Source of the DNA: DASUDX01 sp036275365
Lineage (GTDB): Bacteria; Pseudomonadota; Gammaproteobacteria; Nevskiales; Nevskiaceae
DNA: 36,838 nt
Reading direction: 5' to 3'
Assembly (NCBI GenBank): GCA_036275365.1
Contig: DASUDX010000020.1
Location: forward strand, 1 to 36,838
Part shown: positions 7,806-15,577 of the stretch, one piece after another
Layout of the letters: the number at the start of each line of letters is the position of its first letter
Numbering within the stretch: the first letter of the stretch is position 1
Position numbers and translations under genes: made by a program
Notes under the pieces: generated by a model
Seen by the model: only the letters and a program-made list of their open reading frames with translations
What the model was told of the DNA's origin: nothing
The model's database searches: none

Positions 7806-9154
7806 TTTCCGATGCAGAAGCGGGAGAAGATGGCGCCGAGCAGGTCCTCGCTGCCGACCGCGCCGGTGACCCGCCCGAGGGCGTCGTGGGCCAGCCGCAG
7901 CTCCTCGGCGACCTGCTCGGCCGGCGCGAGGCCCAGTCCGGCCCGGGCCTGCTGGAGATGCCCGGCGGCCTCGCGCAAGGCCTCGAGCTGGCGGCCACGC
8001 GCGGCATAGACCGGGATCTCGTCCGCCGCCAGCAGGCCGGCGTGCGCGCGCAGCCGCTCGATCAGCGCCTCGCAGCCGGCGCCGGTGGCCGCGCTGAGGC
8101 TGAGCTGCGGCGGCTCGCCCCGCCAGCCCGGCGCGTCCCCGCTCAGATCGGCCTTGTTGCGCAGCAGCCAGACCGGCCGCTCGGCGGCGCCCGCGCCGAG
8201 CAGGGTGTGGGGATCGGGCGCGGGCTCGCGGGCATCGCTGATCAGCAGCACCAGCTCGGCCTGCTGCAGCGCCTGCCGGGCCCGGCGCATGCCCTCGGCC
8301 TCGATCGGGTCGCCGGTCTCGCGCAGCCCGGCGCTGTCGACCAGGGTCAGCGGCAGGTCGCCCAGCATCAGCGGCTCGCGCAGCAGATCGCGGGTGGTGC
8401 CGGCCTCGGGGCTGACGATCGCCACCTCGCTGCCGGCGAGGCGGTTGAGCAGGGTGGATTTTCCGGCGTTGGGCGGACCAGCGATCAGCACGGTCAGGCC
8501 CTCGTGCAGACGCCGGCCCAGGCGCGCGCCCTCGGTGAGCCGCTGCAGGCTTGCGGCCAGCGCCTGCAGCCGGTCATGCAGCTCGGGGGCGCCCAGCCAG
8601 TCGATGTCCTCGTCGGAGAAGTCCAGCGCGCCCTCGACGAACACGCGCAGGGCCAGCAGTTCCTCGGCGAGCGGCTGCAGGGCCTGGGAGAACTCGCCCT
8701 GCAGCGAGCGCTGGGCGGCGCGCAGGGCGCCGCGGCTGGCGGCCTCGATCACCGCCGCCACCCCTTCGGCCTGGGCCAGGTCCAGCCGGCCGTTGAGAAA
8801 GGCGCGCTCGGTGAACTCCCCGGGGCGGGCCGGCTCGGCGCCGAGCTCGATCACCCGCTGCAGCAGCCAGTCGAGCAGCACCCGCCCGCCATGGGCCTGG
8901 AACTCGAAGCTGGGCTCGCCGGTGTAGGACCCGGGCGAGGGGAACCACAGCAGCAGGCCTTCGTCGATCAGGCTGGCGTCGGCGGCCCGGGCCTGCCGCA
9001 GCCGCGCCTCACGGGGCGGCGGCAGTGCCCGGCCGGTGAGGGCCTCGGCGATCGTCCCGGCCGCGGGGCCCGAGCAGCGCAGGATGCCCACCGCGGCGCG
9101 CCCCGGCGCACTGGCCAGGGCGGCGATGGTGCGGGCGGCGCCGTTGCGGTCCAC
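7802..9154 (-). CDS. mnmE: MnmE (TrmE), tRNA modification GTPase
   Basis: MnmE works with MnmG to make 5-carboxymethylaminomethyl-type uridines at the tRNA wobble position. The product is 450 residues, the normal length. The N-terminal tetrahydrofolate-binding domain includes PGSYTGE and PGEFTERAFLNGRLDL. The inserted G domain has G1 GPPNAGKS (226-233), TTRD, G3 DSAGL (D273; more often DTAGL) and G4 NKAD (333-336). The essential C-terminal FCIGK is intact. It follows yidC by 3 bases and overlaps the DUF971 gene. Its partner mnmG is not next to it in this window. Confidence 0.97.
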   Translation of the reverse strand: MDRNGAARTIAALASAPGRAAVGILRCSGPAAGTIAEALTGRALPPPREARLRQARAADASLIDEGLLLWFPSPGSYTGEPSFEFQAHGGRVLLDWLLQRVIELGAEPARPGEFTERAFLNGRLDLAQAEGVAAVIEAASRGALRAAQRSLQGEFSQALQPLAEELLALRVFVEGALDFSDEDIDWLGAPELHDRLQALAASLQRLTEGARLGRRLHEGLTVLIAGPPNAGKSTLLNRLAGSEVAIVSPEAGTTRDLLREPLMLGDLPLTLVDSAGLRETGDPIEAEGMRRARQALQQAELVLLISDAREPAPDPHTLLGAGAAERPVWLLRNKADLSGDAPGWRGEPPQLSLSAATGAGCEALIERLRAHAGLLAADEIPVYAARGRQLEALREAAGHLQQARAGLGLAPAEQVAEELRLAHDALGRVTGAVGSEDLLGAIFSRFCIGK

Positions 9155-9157
9155 GGC

Positions 9158-10849
9158 TCAGGCGGGCTTCTTCTGCCCGAAGCCCTCGCGCTCGATCTTG
9201 CGGGTGATGTAGGCCTGCTGGGCGATGCTGACCAGGTTCGACACCAGCCAGTACAGAACCAGACCGGAGGGGAAGAAGGCGAAGAAGGCGGTCAGCGCGA
9301 TCGGCATGATGTTCATGATGCGCTGCTGCATCGGATCCAGGGTCGCGTTCTGGCCGGACAGCTTCTGCATCGCCCACATGCTCAGACCGTAGAGCACCGG
9401 CAGCACATAGTAGGGATCGGGCGCGGTGAGATCGTTGATCCACAGCAGCCAGTCGGCCTGGCGCAGCTCCACCGACTCCAGGAACACCCAGTAGAGGGCG
9501 AAGAACACGGGCATCTGCACCAGCAGCGGCCAGCAGCCGGCGAGCGGATTGAAGCCCTCCTTCTTGTAGAGGTCCATCATCGCCTTGGACAGGCGCTCGC
9601 GGTCGTCGCCGTAGCGGTCCTTGATCTCCTGGATGCGCGGGGCGAAGTGCTTCATCTTCGCCATCGAGCGGTACTGCGCCTCGGACAGCTTGTAGAACAG
9701 GGCCTTCACCAGCAGGGTCAGCAGCACGATCGCCCAGCCCCAGTTGCCGACCTGCTCGTACAGCCAGTTGAGCACCCAGAACAGCGGCTCGGAGATCGGC
9801 GTGAGGATGCCGTAGTCCACGGTCAGCTCCAGACCGGGTGCAACCGCATCGATGCGGGTCTGCAGCTTGGGCCCGAGATAGAGCTCGGTGGCCACCGTGG
9901 CGCGCGCCCCGGGGGCAACCGTCACCGCCGGTCCGAGCACCTGGGACTGCAGATTGCCGTCGCGCGCCGGCTTGGCGCTGTAGCGCTGCGGCTCGCCGCC
10001 CGGCGGCAGGATGGCGGCGATGAAGTAGTGCTGCATCACCGCCAGCCAGCCGCCGGGCTGGCTGCGGTCCAGCGTTTCCTCCGGCAGATCGGCCAGCGCG
10101 ATCTTGCGGAAGCGGTAGCCCTCGCCGCCGTCCTTCTGCTCGTAGAAGCCGACGCCGAGGAAGGTGGGCACGAAGGGCACGCTGTCGGCCGCCGCACTGG
10201 GCCGGCGCACCAGCCGGGTGTAGGGGCTGAACAGCAGCGGCTCGGCGGCGCTGTTGAGCACCTCGTGCTCGAGGGCGACCTGGTAGCTGTCGCGACGGAA
10301 GCGGTAGCGCTTGATCACGGTCTCGCCGGCCGGACCGCGCGCCTCCAGGCTCGCCACCACCTCGTTCTCCCCCGGCGCCAGGCGCAGCTCGCGGCTGGCG
10401 GCGGTGTAGCGGCTGAGATGACTCACCACCGGCTCGCGCGCACCGCCCAGTCCGCTCTGCAGCACGAAGTAGCTGGCGCCGCGATCATCCAGCAGGGTCA
10501 GCGGCTGGTCCGGCTGCTGCTTGGAGACCGGGTAGCCGAGCAGGTCCAGGCGCCGCAAATCCCCACCATCCAGGGCGATCTCGGCGCGCAGGCGATCGGT
10601 GACCACCACCAGCCGCTCGCCTGCGCTCGCCGGGGCGCTGAGCGGCGCGGCCGGCGCAGGGGTGTCCTCAGCGCCCGGCGCCTGCACGGCGCTGGGCACC
10701 TCGCCGGTCTGCGCGGCCGGGATCTCCTCGCTGCTCGCCGCCGCGGCGAGCGCGGCCGCCGGGCGTGCGTAATCCTTCTGCCAGGCCTGGTAGAGGAAGA
10801 ACAGGACGACGCCCAGCAGGGCGATCAGCAGGAAACGACGGTTGTCCAT
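9158..10849 (-). CDS. yidC: YidC membrane protein insertase
   Basis: YidC inserts inner-membrane proteins alone or with SecYEG. The product is 563 residues, typical for Gram-negative YidC. It starts with a membrane helix (MDNRRFLLIALLGVVLFFLY), then an Ala/Pro-rich linker, a large periplasmic domain (about 75-350), and the conserved five-helix C-terminal core (NPLAGCWPLLVQMPVFFALY, FPSGLVLYWLVSN). The conserved positive residue of the hydrophilic groove appears as Lys (in LLVKALFYKLSEAQY) where E. coli has Arg, a change also common in other gammaproteobacteria as far as I recall. It sits 3 bases after yidD and 3 before mnmE, so it is certainly cotranscribed. Confidence 0.97.
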   Translation of the reverse strand: MDNRRFLLIALLGVVLFFLYQAWQKDYARPAAALAAAASSEEIPAAQTGEVPSAVQAPGAEDTPAPAAPLSAPASAGERLVVVTDRLRAEIALDGGDLRRLDLLGYPVSKQQPDQPLTLLDDRGASYFVLQSGLGGAREPVVSHLSRYTAASRELRLAPGENEVVASLEARGPAGETVIKRYRFRRDSYQVALEHEVLNSAAEPLLFSPYTRLVRRPSAAADSVPFVPTFLGVGFYEQKDGGEGYRFRKIALADLPEETLDRSQPGGWLAVMQHYFIAAILPPGGEPQRYSAKPARDGNLQSQVLGPAVTVAPGARATVATELYLGPKLQTRIDAVAPGLELTVDYGILTPISEPLFWVLNWLYEQVGNWGWAIVLLTLLVKALFYKLSEAQYRSMAKMKHFAPRIQEIKDRYGDDRERLSKAMMDLYKKEGFNPLAGCWPLLVQMPVFFALYWVFLESVELRQADWLLWINDLTAPDPYYVLPVLYGLSMWAMQKLSGQNATLDPMQQRIMNIMPIALTAFFAFFPSGLVLYWLVSNLVSIAQQAYITRKIEREGFGQKKPA

Positions 10850-10852
10850 GGA

Positions 10853-11122
10853 TCAGGGTCGGTCAAGACGATCGGGGACCGGGTCCACGCCGCCGGGGTT
10901 CAAGGGGTGGCAGCGTAGCAGCCGGCACAGGGTCAGCCGGCTGCCGGTCCAGGGCCCATGCCGGTGCAGGGCCTGCAGGGCATAGGTGGAGCAGGTGGGG
11001 TGGAAGCGGCAGCGCGGCGGCAGCCAGGAACTGATCAGCCGCTTGTAGAGCTGGACGGCGCCGATGAGGAGCGCGGCGAGGCCGCGTTCGAGACCCGCGA
11101 GCGCTGTCTTAATCGTCTCCAC
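10853..11122 (-). CDS. yidD: YidD, membrane protein insertion efficiency factor
   Basis: The product is an 89-residue YidD-family protein that assists YidC-dependent insertion at the inner membrane. The family core is complete: LYKRLISSWLPPRCRFHPTC, then TYALQALHRHG and CHPLNPGGVDPVP with the conserved cysteines. The only upstream start is GTG at 11122, because there is no internal ATG before the core. This means the first 29 codons overlap the end of rnpA by 88 bases in another frame. The N-terminal 17 residues are an amphipathic or hydrophobic helix that would help membrane contact. It lies 3 bases before yidC. Confidence 0.9.
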   Translation of the reverse strand: METIKTALAGLERGLAALLIGAVQLYKRLISSWLPPRCRFHPTCSTYALQALHRHGPWTGSRLTLCRLLRCHPLNPGGVDPVPDRLDRP

Positions 11123-11448
11123 AGCTGGTCCAGATCCTTGCGCAGGGCCTCGTTGTCGGCCGTCTGCGCCGGCGGCCGGGCCATCAGCACCAGATCCACG
11201 GCCGGCAGGGTGGCGGCGTTCTGGCGGAACGATTCGCGGATCAGGCGCTTGATCCGGTTGCGCTCATGGGCCCGGGCGGCCGCTTTCTTGGAGATGGCCA
11301 GCCCCAGGCGGGGCCCGAGCACAGCGGGGAGGGCGAGCAGGGTGAGCAGCCGACCGCCCTCACGGTGACCGTTCTCGATCACCGCCTTGAACTCCGGGCC
11401 CTTCAGCAGCCGCCGCTGACGCGGAAAGCGACTCCGCAGCGGCAGCAC
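11035..11448 (-). CDS. rnpA: RnpA, protein subunit of ribonuclease P
   Basis: RnpA binds the RNase P RNA and the 5' leader of precursor tRNAs. The product is 137 residues, longer than the usual 110-125. The core is standard: RFPRQRRLLKGPEF at the start, RLGLAISKKAAARAHERNRIKRLIRESFR with the RNA-binding RNR motif (R63-R68), and VLMARP. The last 25 or so residues are Ser/Arg-rich and of low complexity; they are encoded in the stretch that also codes for the start of YidD, so they look like a non-conserved extension. It follows rpmH by 17 bases. Confidence 0.94.
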   Translation of the reverse strand: MLPLRSRFPRQRRLLKGPEFKAVIENGHREGGRLLTLLALPAVLGPRLGLAISKKAAARAHERNRIKRLIRESFRQNAATLPAVDLVLMARPPAQTADNEALRKDLDQLWRRLRQRSRVSNAASPRSSSAPSSSTSG

Positions 11449-11465
11449 CGGCGGGCCCGGCTCGA

Positions 11466-11600
11466 TCAGGGAATCAGCCGCTTGCGGCCCTTGGCGCGAC
11501 GACGGGCCAGCACCTTGCGGCCGCCGACGGTGGCCATGCGGGCGCGGAAGCCGTGGGTGCGCTTGCGGCGCAGGTTGTGGGGCTGGAACGTGCGTTTCAT
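11466..11600 (-). CDS. rpmH: 50S ribosomal protein L34
   Basis: L34 is a very basic 44-residue ribosomal protein. The sequence MKRTFQPHNLRRKRTHGFRA and the ending of VGGRKVLARRRAKGRKRL are diagnostic and full length. The ATG at 11600 is the family start. It is the first gene of the left-facing rnpA-yidD-yidC-mnmE cluster and has a strong promoter-like sequence 37-65 bases upstream. Confidence 0.98.
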   Translation of the reverse strand: MKRTFQPHNLRRKRTHGFRARMATVGGRKVLARRRAKGRKRLIP

Positions 11601-11636
11601 GGCGTCAGCACTGGCGACTTGAGCAAAAGGGCGCGG

Positions 11637-11665
11637 ATTGTAGCGATGGCCCCCGCGGCCAGCAA
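11637..11665 (-). promoter_or_regulatory. rpmH promoter
   Basis: On the minus strand, TTGCTG (11660-11665) is followed by a 17-base spacer and TACAAT (11637-11642), an excellent sigma-70 promoter. It drives rpmH and the genes behind it. Transcription should start near 11630. Confidence 0.7.
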
Positions 11666-11682
11666 CCAGGACCGCGGCAGGC

Positions 11683-11691
11683 TGTGGATAA
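11683..11691 (-). promoter_or_regulatory. DnaA box (perfect consensus)
   Basis: TGTGGATAA is the exact complement of TTATCCACA. It lies between the rpmH promoter and dnaA, about 125 bases upstream of the dnaA start. A weak -10-like TAGACT (11708-11713) for dnaA lies 17 bases beyond the box edge, so DnaA bound here could repress its own gene. The autoregulation is inference. Confidence 0.7.
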
Positions 11692-11814
11692 CTGCCCGCC
11701 AAGGCGATAGACTAGCCCCGCTCCGATCCTCTGTTTCCGGCGCCGTGCGGGCGACCGGCGAGGATCTGTTTTCCCTCGTGGCGAGGCGGCGTGGACTCCA
11801 GGATGGCAGGTGCG

Positions 11815-13140
11815 ATGGCGGAGGATGATTTCTGGGGTCGCTGCCTGAGCTGGCTGGAGGGCCAGATCAGCCAGCAGGATCTCAGCACCTGGGTGCGGCC
11901 GCTGCAGGTGCGGCGCCAGCCGGACCGGCTGCTGCTGCTGGCACCCAACCGCATGATCATGGAGCGGGTCAAGGCCGACTACAGCAGCGCCATCCAGCGC
12001 GCCCTGCTGGTCTGCGAGGGCGACGATGTGGTGGTGGAAGTGGCCACCCTCAGCCCGGGCACGGCCGAACCGCGGCCGGTGGCGCCGAGCAGCGACAGCG
12101 GCGAGCTCGAGCGGCGCTACCACAGCGGCAAGCTCGATCCGCGCCATCGTTTCGAGACCTTCATCCAGGGCAAGTCCAACTCGCAGGCGCGCGCCGCCGC
12201 CCAGCGGGTCGCGGAATCCCCGGGGGTCGACTACAACCCGCTGCTGATCTACGGATCGACCGGCCTGGGCAAGACCCATCTGATGAACGCCATCGGCAAC
12301 GCCCTGCTGGCGCGCAACCCGGGCGGGCGGGTGGTCTATGTCGGTGCCGAGCAGTGGATGAGCCAGTTCGTCGGCGCGCTGCGCCACAACAGCACCGAGG
12401 AGTTCAAGGCCTACTACCGCACCGCGGATGCCCTGCTGATCGACGACATCCACTTCTTCGCCGGCAAGGCCTCGACCCAGGAAGAGTTCTTCCACACCTT
12501 CAACAGCCTGATCGAGGCCCGGCGCCAGATCGTGCTGACCTCGGATCGCTTCCCGAAGGAGCTCGACCGCCTCGACGAGCGCCTGAAGTCGCGCTTCACC
12601 TGGGGGCTGACCGTCTCGATCGAACCGCCGGACCTCGAAACGCGGGTGGCGATCCTGCTGGCCAAGGCCGAAACCCTCGGCCTCAAGCTGGAAACCGAGG
12701 TGGCCTTCTTCATTGCCCAGAGCCTGCGCTCCAATGTGCGCGAGCTGGAGGGCGCGCTGCTGCGGCTGTCGGCCGGGGTGCGCTTCCAGGGCGAGGCGGT
12801 CACGGTGGACTATGTGCGCAACACCCTGCGCGACATGATGGCCCACTACGAGCGGCTGGTGACCATCGACAACATCATGGCCACGGTCAGCAAGTACTAC
12901 AACATTCCGATCAAGGAACTGCGCTCGCCGCGGCGCTCGCGCATGCTGGCCCGGCCGCGGCAGATCGCCATGGCGCTGGCCCGTGAGCTGACCCAGCACA
13001 GCCTGCCGGAGATCGGCAGCGCCTTCGAGAAAGACCACACCACGGTGCTGCATGCCTGCCGCACCATCGGCAAGCTCAAGGCCGAGGACAGCCGTCTGCG
13101 GGAGGACTATGAGAATCTGGTCCGTCAGCTCAGCTACTGA
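11815..13140 (+). CDS. dnaA: DnaA, chromosomal replication initiator
   Basis: DnaA is the AAA+ ATPase that opens the origin. The product is 441 residues. Domain I starts FWGRCLSWLEGQISQQDLSTWVRPLQ. The AAA+ domain has Walker A GSTGLGKT (K153), Walker B LLIDD (D210, D211) and SRFTWGL (sensor 1/box VII region). Domain IV ends with RPRQIAMALARELT and the DNA-binding signature FEKDHTTVLHACRTI. Domain II is short. The start is ambiguous: GTG 11791, ATG 11803 and ATG 11815 are in frame. I chose 11815 because the conserved domain I begins there, though the ribosome site is weak. Confidence 0.97.
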   Translation: MAEDDFWGRCLSWLEGQISQQDLSTWVRPLQVRRQPDRLLLLAPNRMIMERVKADYSSAIQRALLVCEGDDVVVEVATLSPGTAEPRPVAPSSDSGELERRYHSGKLDPRHRFETFIQGKSNSQARAAAQRVAESPGVDYNPLLIYGSTGLGKTHLMNAIGNALLARNPGGRVVYVGAEQWMSQFVGALRHNSTEEFKAYYRTADALLIDDIHFFAGKASTQEEFFHTFNSLIEARRQIVLTSDRFPKELDRLDERLKSRFTWGLTVSIEPPDLETRVAILLAKAETLGLKLETEVAFFIAQSLRSNVRELEGALLRLSAGVRFQGEAVTVDYVRNTLRDMMAHYERLVTIDNIMATVSKYYNIPIKELRSPRRSRMLARPRQIAMALARELTQHSLPEIGSAFEKDHTTVLHACRTIGKLKAEDSRLREDYENLVRQLSY

Positions 13141-13378
13141 GGCGCTGGGGACAGGCGGCGGGAAAGCCCGCGGCCGCCCTGTGGACAAGATGGGGGCAGC
13201 GCGGGGGCGGAAATCCATCCACAGCGCATCCCCAGCCTCTCCGCTCTGGATCCGGGCCCGGTTCCGATGGCGGATCAACAAGACAAGCATCTGATTCAAA
13301 TAGAAAAACCGTTGTTCTCTCTACTTTGGACGGCGGCCCTATCAATCCAAGACTCTGTAAGAGCACCCTGATACGACT
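13141..13378. other. Candidate oriC region (dnaA-dnaN intergenic)
   Basis: This 238-base gap sits where many gammaproteobacteria place an origin. It has a DnaA-box-like TGTGGACAA (13180-13188, one change from the consensus complement) and a weaker CCATCCACA (13215-13223). A GC-rich hairpin lies at 13154-13178 just after dnaA. Positions 13275-13330 are strikingly AT-rich in an otherwise very GC-rich window, with runs such as TTCAAATAGAAAAA, which could be the unwinding element. The dnaN promoter must also lie here but I cannot place it. The box count is low, so the origin may instead use, or include, the rpmH-dnaA gap. Confidence 0.5.
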
Positions 13379-14479
13379 ATGAAACTCCAGGTATCGCGCA
13401 ACGAGTTGTTGCAGACTCTCCAGTCCGTCGTCGGCGTGGTGGAGCGCCGCCAGACCCTGCCCGTGCTATCCAACTTCCTGCTGGTGGTCGAGGACGACAG
13501 CCTGACCGTGACCGGCACCGACCTGGAGATGGAGCTGGTGGCGCGTGCCCGCGTCCAGAATCTGGCGCCCGGTCGCATCACCGTGCCCGCCCGCAAGCTG
13601 TTCGATATCTGCCGGGGCCTGCCCGAGGGGGCCGAGCTGACCCTGGAGCTGCAGGAGGACCGCCTGGCGGTGCGCTCGGGTCGCAGTCGCTTCTCGCTGG
13701 CCACGCTGCGCGCCGAGGAATTCCCGGCCTTCAGCAGCAGCGGCGGTGGCCGCAGCGTCACCGTCAGCCGCCGTGAGCTGAAGAGCCTGATCGAGCGCAC
13801 CCAGTTCGCGATGGCGCAGCAGGATGTGCGCTACTACCTCAACGGCCTGCTGCTGGATGTGCACCCGAAGCGGCTGCGCGCGGTGGCCACCGATGGGCAT
13901 CGCCTGGCCTTCAGCGAGCTGACCCGGGACACCGGGGTGAGCGAGAGCTTCCAGGCGATCCTGCCGCGCAAGTCGGTGCAGGAGCTGGCCCGGGTGCTGG
14001 ATGCCAGCGATGAAGAGGTGGTGCTGCAGATTGCCCAGGGTCAGGTGCAGGTGGATCTCGATGTGGTCCGGCTGAGCACCAAGACCATCGACGGGCGTTT
14101 CCCGGACTACGAGCGGGTCATCCCGGACAACGGCGACAAGCAGGTGCTCTGTGATCGCGAGACGCTGCGGCGGGCCCTGGCCCGGACCGCCATCCTGTCC
14201 AACGAGAAGTTCCGCGGGGTGCGGCTGCAGCTGAGCAACGGCGAGCTCAAGCTGCAGACCCACAACCCGGAGCACGAGGAAGCGGAGGAAGAGGTGGAGG
14301 TCGAATACCAGGGCGCGGCTCTGGAGATCGGCTTCAATGTCAACTACCTGATGGACGCGCTGGCCGCGCTCGACGCCGAGCGGGTGGTGATGGAGCTGAA
14401 GAACGCGGACTCCAGCGGCCTGCTGCATGCCGAAGGCGACCGCGGCAGCAAGTACGTGATCATGCCGATGCGCCTGTGA
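13379..14479 (+). CDS. dnaN: DNA polymerase III beta subunit (sliding clamp)
   Basis: DnaN is the ring-shaped clamp that holds the replicative polymerase on DNA. The product is 366 residues, the standard length. It starts MKLQVSRNELLQTLQSVVGV and contains RRQTLPVLSNFLL, the middle-domain RYYLNGLLLDV and ATDGHRLA signatures, and LLSNEKFRGV-like text (AILSNEKFRGVRLQ). It ends with the canonical YVIMPMRL, the C-terminal part of the protein-binding pocket. It is followed by recF after 6 bases. No frameshift or missing block is visible. Confidence 0.98.
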   Translation: MKLQVSRNELLQTLQSVVGVVERRQTLPVLSNFLLVVEDDSLTVTGTDLEMELVARARVQNLAPGRITVPARKLFDICRGLPEGAELTLELQEDRLAVRSGRSRFSLATLRAEEFPAFSSSGGGRSVTVSRRELKSLIERTQFAMAQQDVRYYLNGLLLDVHPKRLRAVATDGHRLAFSELTRDTGVSESFQAILPRKSVQELARVLDASDEEVVLQIAQGQVQVDLDVVRLSTKTIDGRFPDYERVIPDNGDKQVLCDRETLRRALARTAILSNEKFRGVRLQLSNGELKLQTHNPEHEEAEEEVEVEYQGAALEIGFNVNYLMDALAALDAERVVMELKNADSSGLLHAEGDRGSKYVIMPMRL

Positions 14480-14485
14480 GGGCCG

Positions 14486-15550
14486 GTGTTGACGCGCTAT
14501 CGGGCGGCCGCCCTGCGCTGCCACCAGGGGTTCTCACTGGACCTGCACCCACGACTGAATGTGATCGTCGGCGGCAACGGGGCGGGCAAGACCAGCCTGC
14601 TGGAAGGGCTGTTCGTGCTCAGCCGCGGCCGTAGCTTTCGCACCGCCCGGCTGCGCGATCTGCTCAAGCGCGGTGAGGCGCGCTGGTGGGTGGCGGCCGA
14701 TCACGCGGTCGATGGCCAGTTCACCGAGCGCTGCGATCTGCAGTGGACGCCCGAGGGCATCCGGGCGCGGGTGGAGAGTCAGGAGGCCGGGGTGTCGCAG
14801 CTGGCTCGGCGCCTTCCGGTACAGGTGCTGGAGTCCGCCCAGCATGCGGTGGTGGATGAGGGGCCGGGCTTTCGCCGGGCGTTTCTCGACTGGGGTGTGT
14901 TCCACGTGGAACCTGATTTCCTCGCGGTCTGGCGGCAGTACGCGCGCTGCCTGCAGCAGCGCAACCGCGCCCTGGCGAGTGGGGCTGCGGATGCCGTGGT
15001 TCGTGCGTTTGATCCAGAGCTGTTGGCGACCGGGCAGCGCCTCGACGCAGCCCGTCGGCGCCAGGTCGCCGGCATCATGAAGACCTGGCCGGCGCGGGCC
15101 GAGGCCTTGCTGGGCACTGCGGAGCTGGCGCTGGAATACCAGCCCGGCTGGGCGACCGAGAGCTTCGCGGCGGCACTCGACGCCCACCTGCCGCGGCATC
15201 GGCAGCTCGGCCAGACCAGCGAGGGGCCGCACCGCGCGGAGCTGAAGCTGCGGTGGCAGGGGCGGGACGCGGTGCGCCAGGTCAGCCGCGGACAGCAGCG
15301 GCTGCTGGTGACCAGCCTGATCCTCGCCCAGGCGGACTGGCTGATGGCCGCGGCCGGAGTCACGCCGGTGCTGCTGCTGGACGATTTCTCGGCCGAGCTG
15401 TCGGCTGCGTTTCAGGCGCGGCTGGCCGAGGGGCTGGCGGACTACCGCGGCCAGGTATGGGTGACGGCGTTCGAGCCGCCGCCGGCATTGCAGGGCAGGG
15501 ATCACGCGCTGTTCCACGTGGAACATGGCGCGGTCCACAGACTTCATTGA
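14486..15550 (+). CDS. recF: RecF, DNA replication and repair protein
   Basis: RecF is an SMC-like ATPase that loads RecA at gaps together with RecO and RecR. The product is 354 residues with a GTG start 6 bases after dnaN (TTG 14489 is the alternative). It has Walker A GGNGAGKTSLLEG, the ABC-type signature VSRGQQRLL and Walker B VLLLDDFSAELS. The FHVE peptide occurs twice (139-142 and 343-346). At both places the codons form a parS-type palindrome in the DNA, so the gene carries a second layer of information. Confidence 0.96.
   Translation: MLTRYRAAALRCHQGFSLDLHPRLNVIVGGNGAGKTSLLEGLFVLSRGRSFRTARLRDLLKRGEARWWVAADHAVDGQFTERCDLQWTPEGIRARVESQEAGVSQLARRLPVQVLESAQHAVVDEGPGFRRAFLDWGVFHVEPDFLAVWRQYARCLQQRNRALASGAADAVVRAFDPELLATGQRLDAARRRQVAGIMKTWPARAEALLGTAELALEYQPGWATESFAAALDAHLPRHRQLGQTSEGPHRAELKLRWQGRDAVRQVSRGQQRLLVTSLILAQADWLMAAAGVTPVLLLDDFSAELSAAFQARLAEGLADYRGQVWVTAFEPPPALQGRDHALFHVEHGAVHRLH
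14898..14913. other. parS site 1 (ParB-binding palindrome inside recF)
   Basis: TGTTCCACGTGGAACC has a perfect 14-base palindrome (14899-14912) and matches the ParB/Spo0J consensus TGTTNCACGTGNAACA at all but the last base. It is in frame with V-F-H-V-E-P of RecF (codons 138-143). Confidence 0.85.
15510..15525. other. parS site 2 (ParB-binding palindrome inside recF)
   Basis: TGTTCCACGTGGAACA is a perfect 16-base palindrome and a full match to the ParB consensus. It lies 612 bases after site 1 and encodes the F-H-V-E near the RecF C-terminus. Confidence 0.9.
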
Positions 15551-15577
15551 CAGACGAGCGGTCAGGCAAGGATCACG

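Noticed and set aside
7886..10918. Open plus-strand frame of about 1,000 codons opposite mnmE and yidC
   Set aside because: Antisense shadow with low-complexity composition; MnmE and YidC on the other strand are complete.
13154..13178. GC-rich hairpin after dnaA as a terminator
   Set aside because: The stem is interrupted and no T run follows.
11605..13299. Open minus-strand frame opposite dnaA
   Set aside because: Shadow of dnaA; no ribosome site or recognisable motif.
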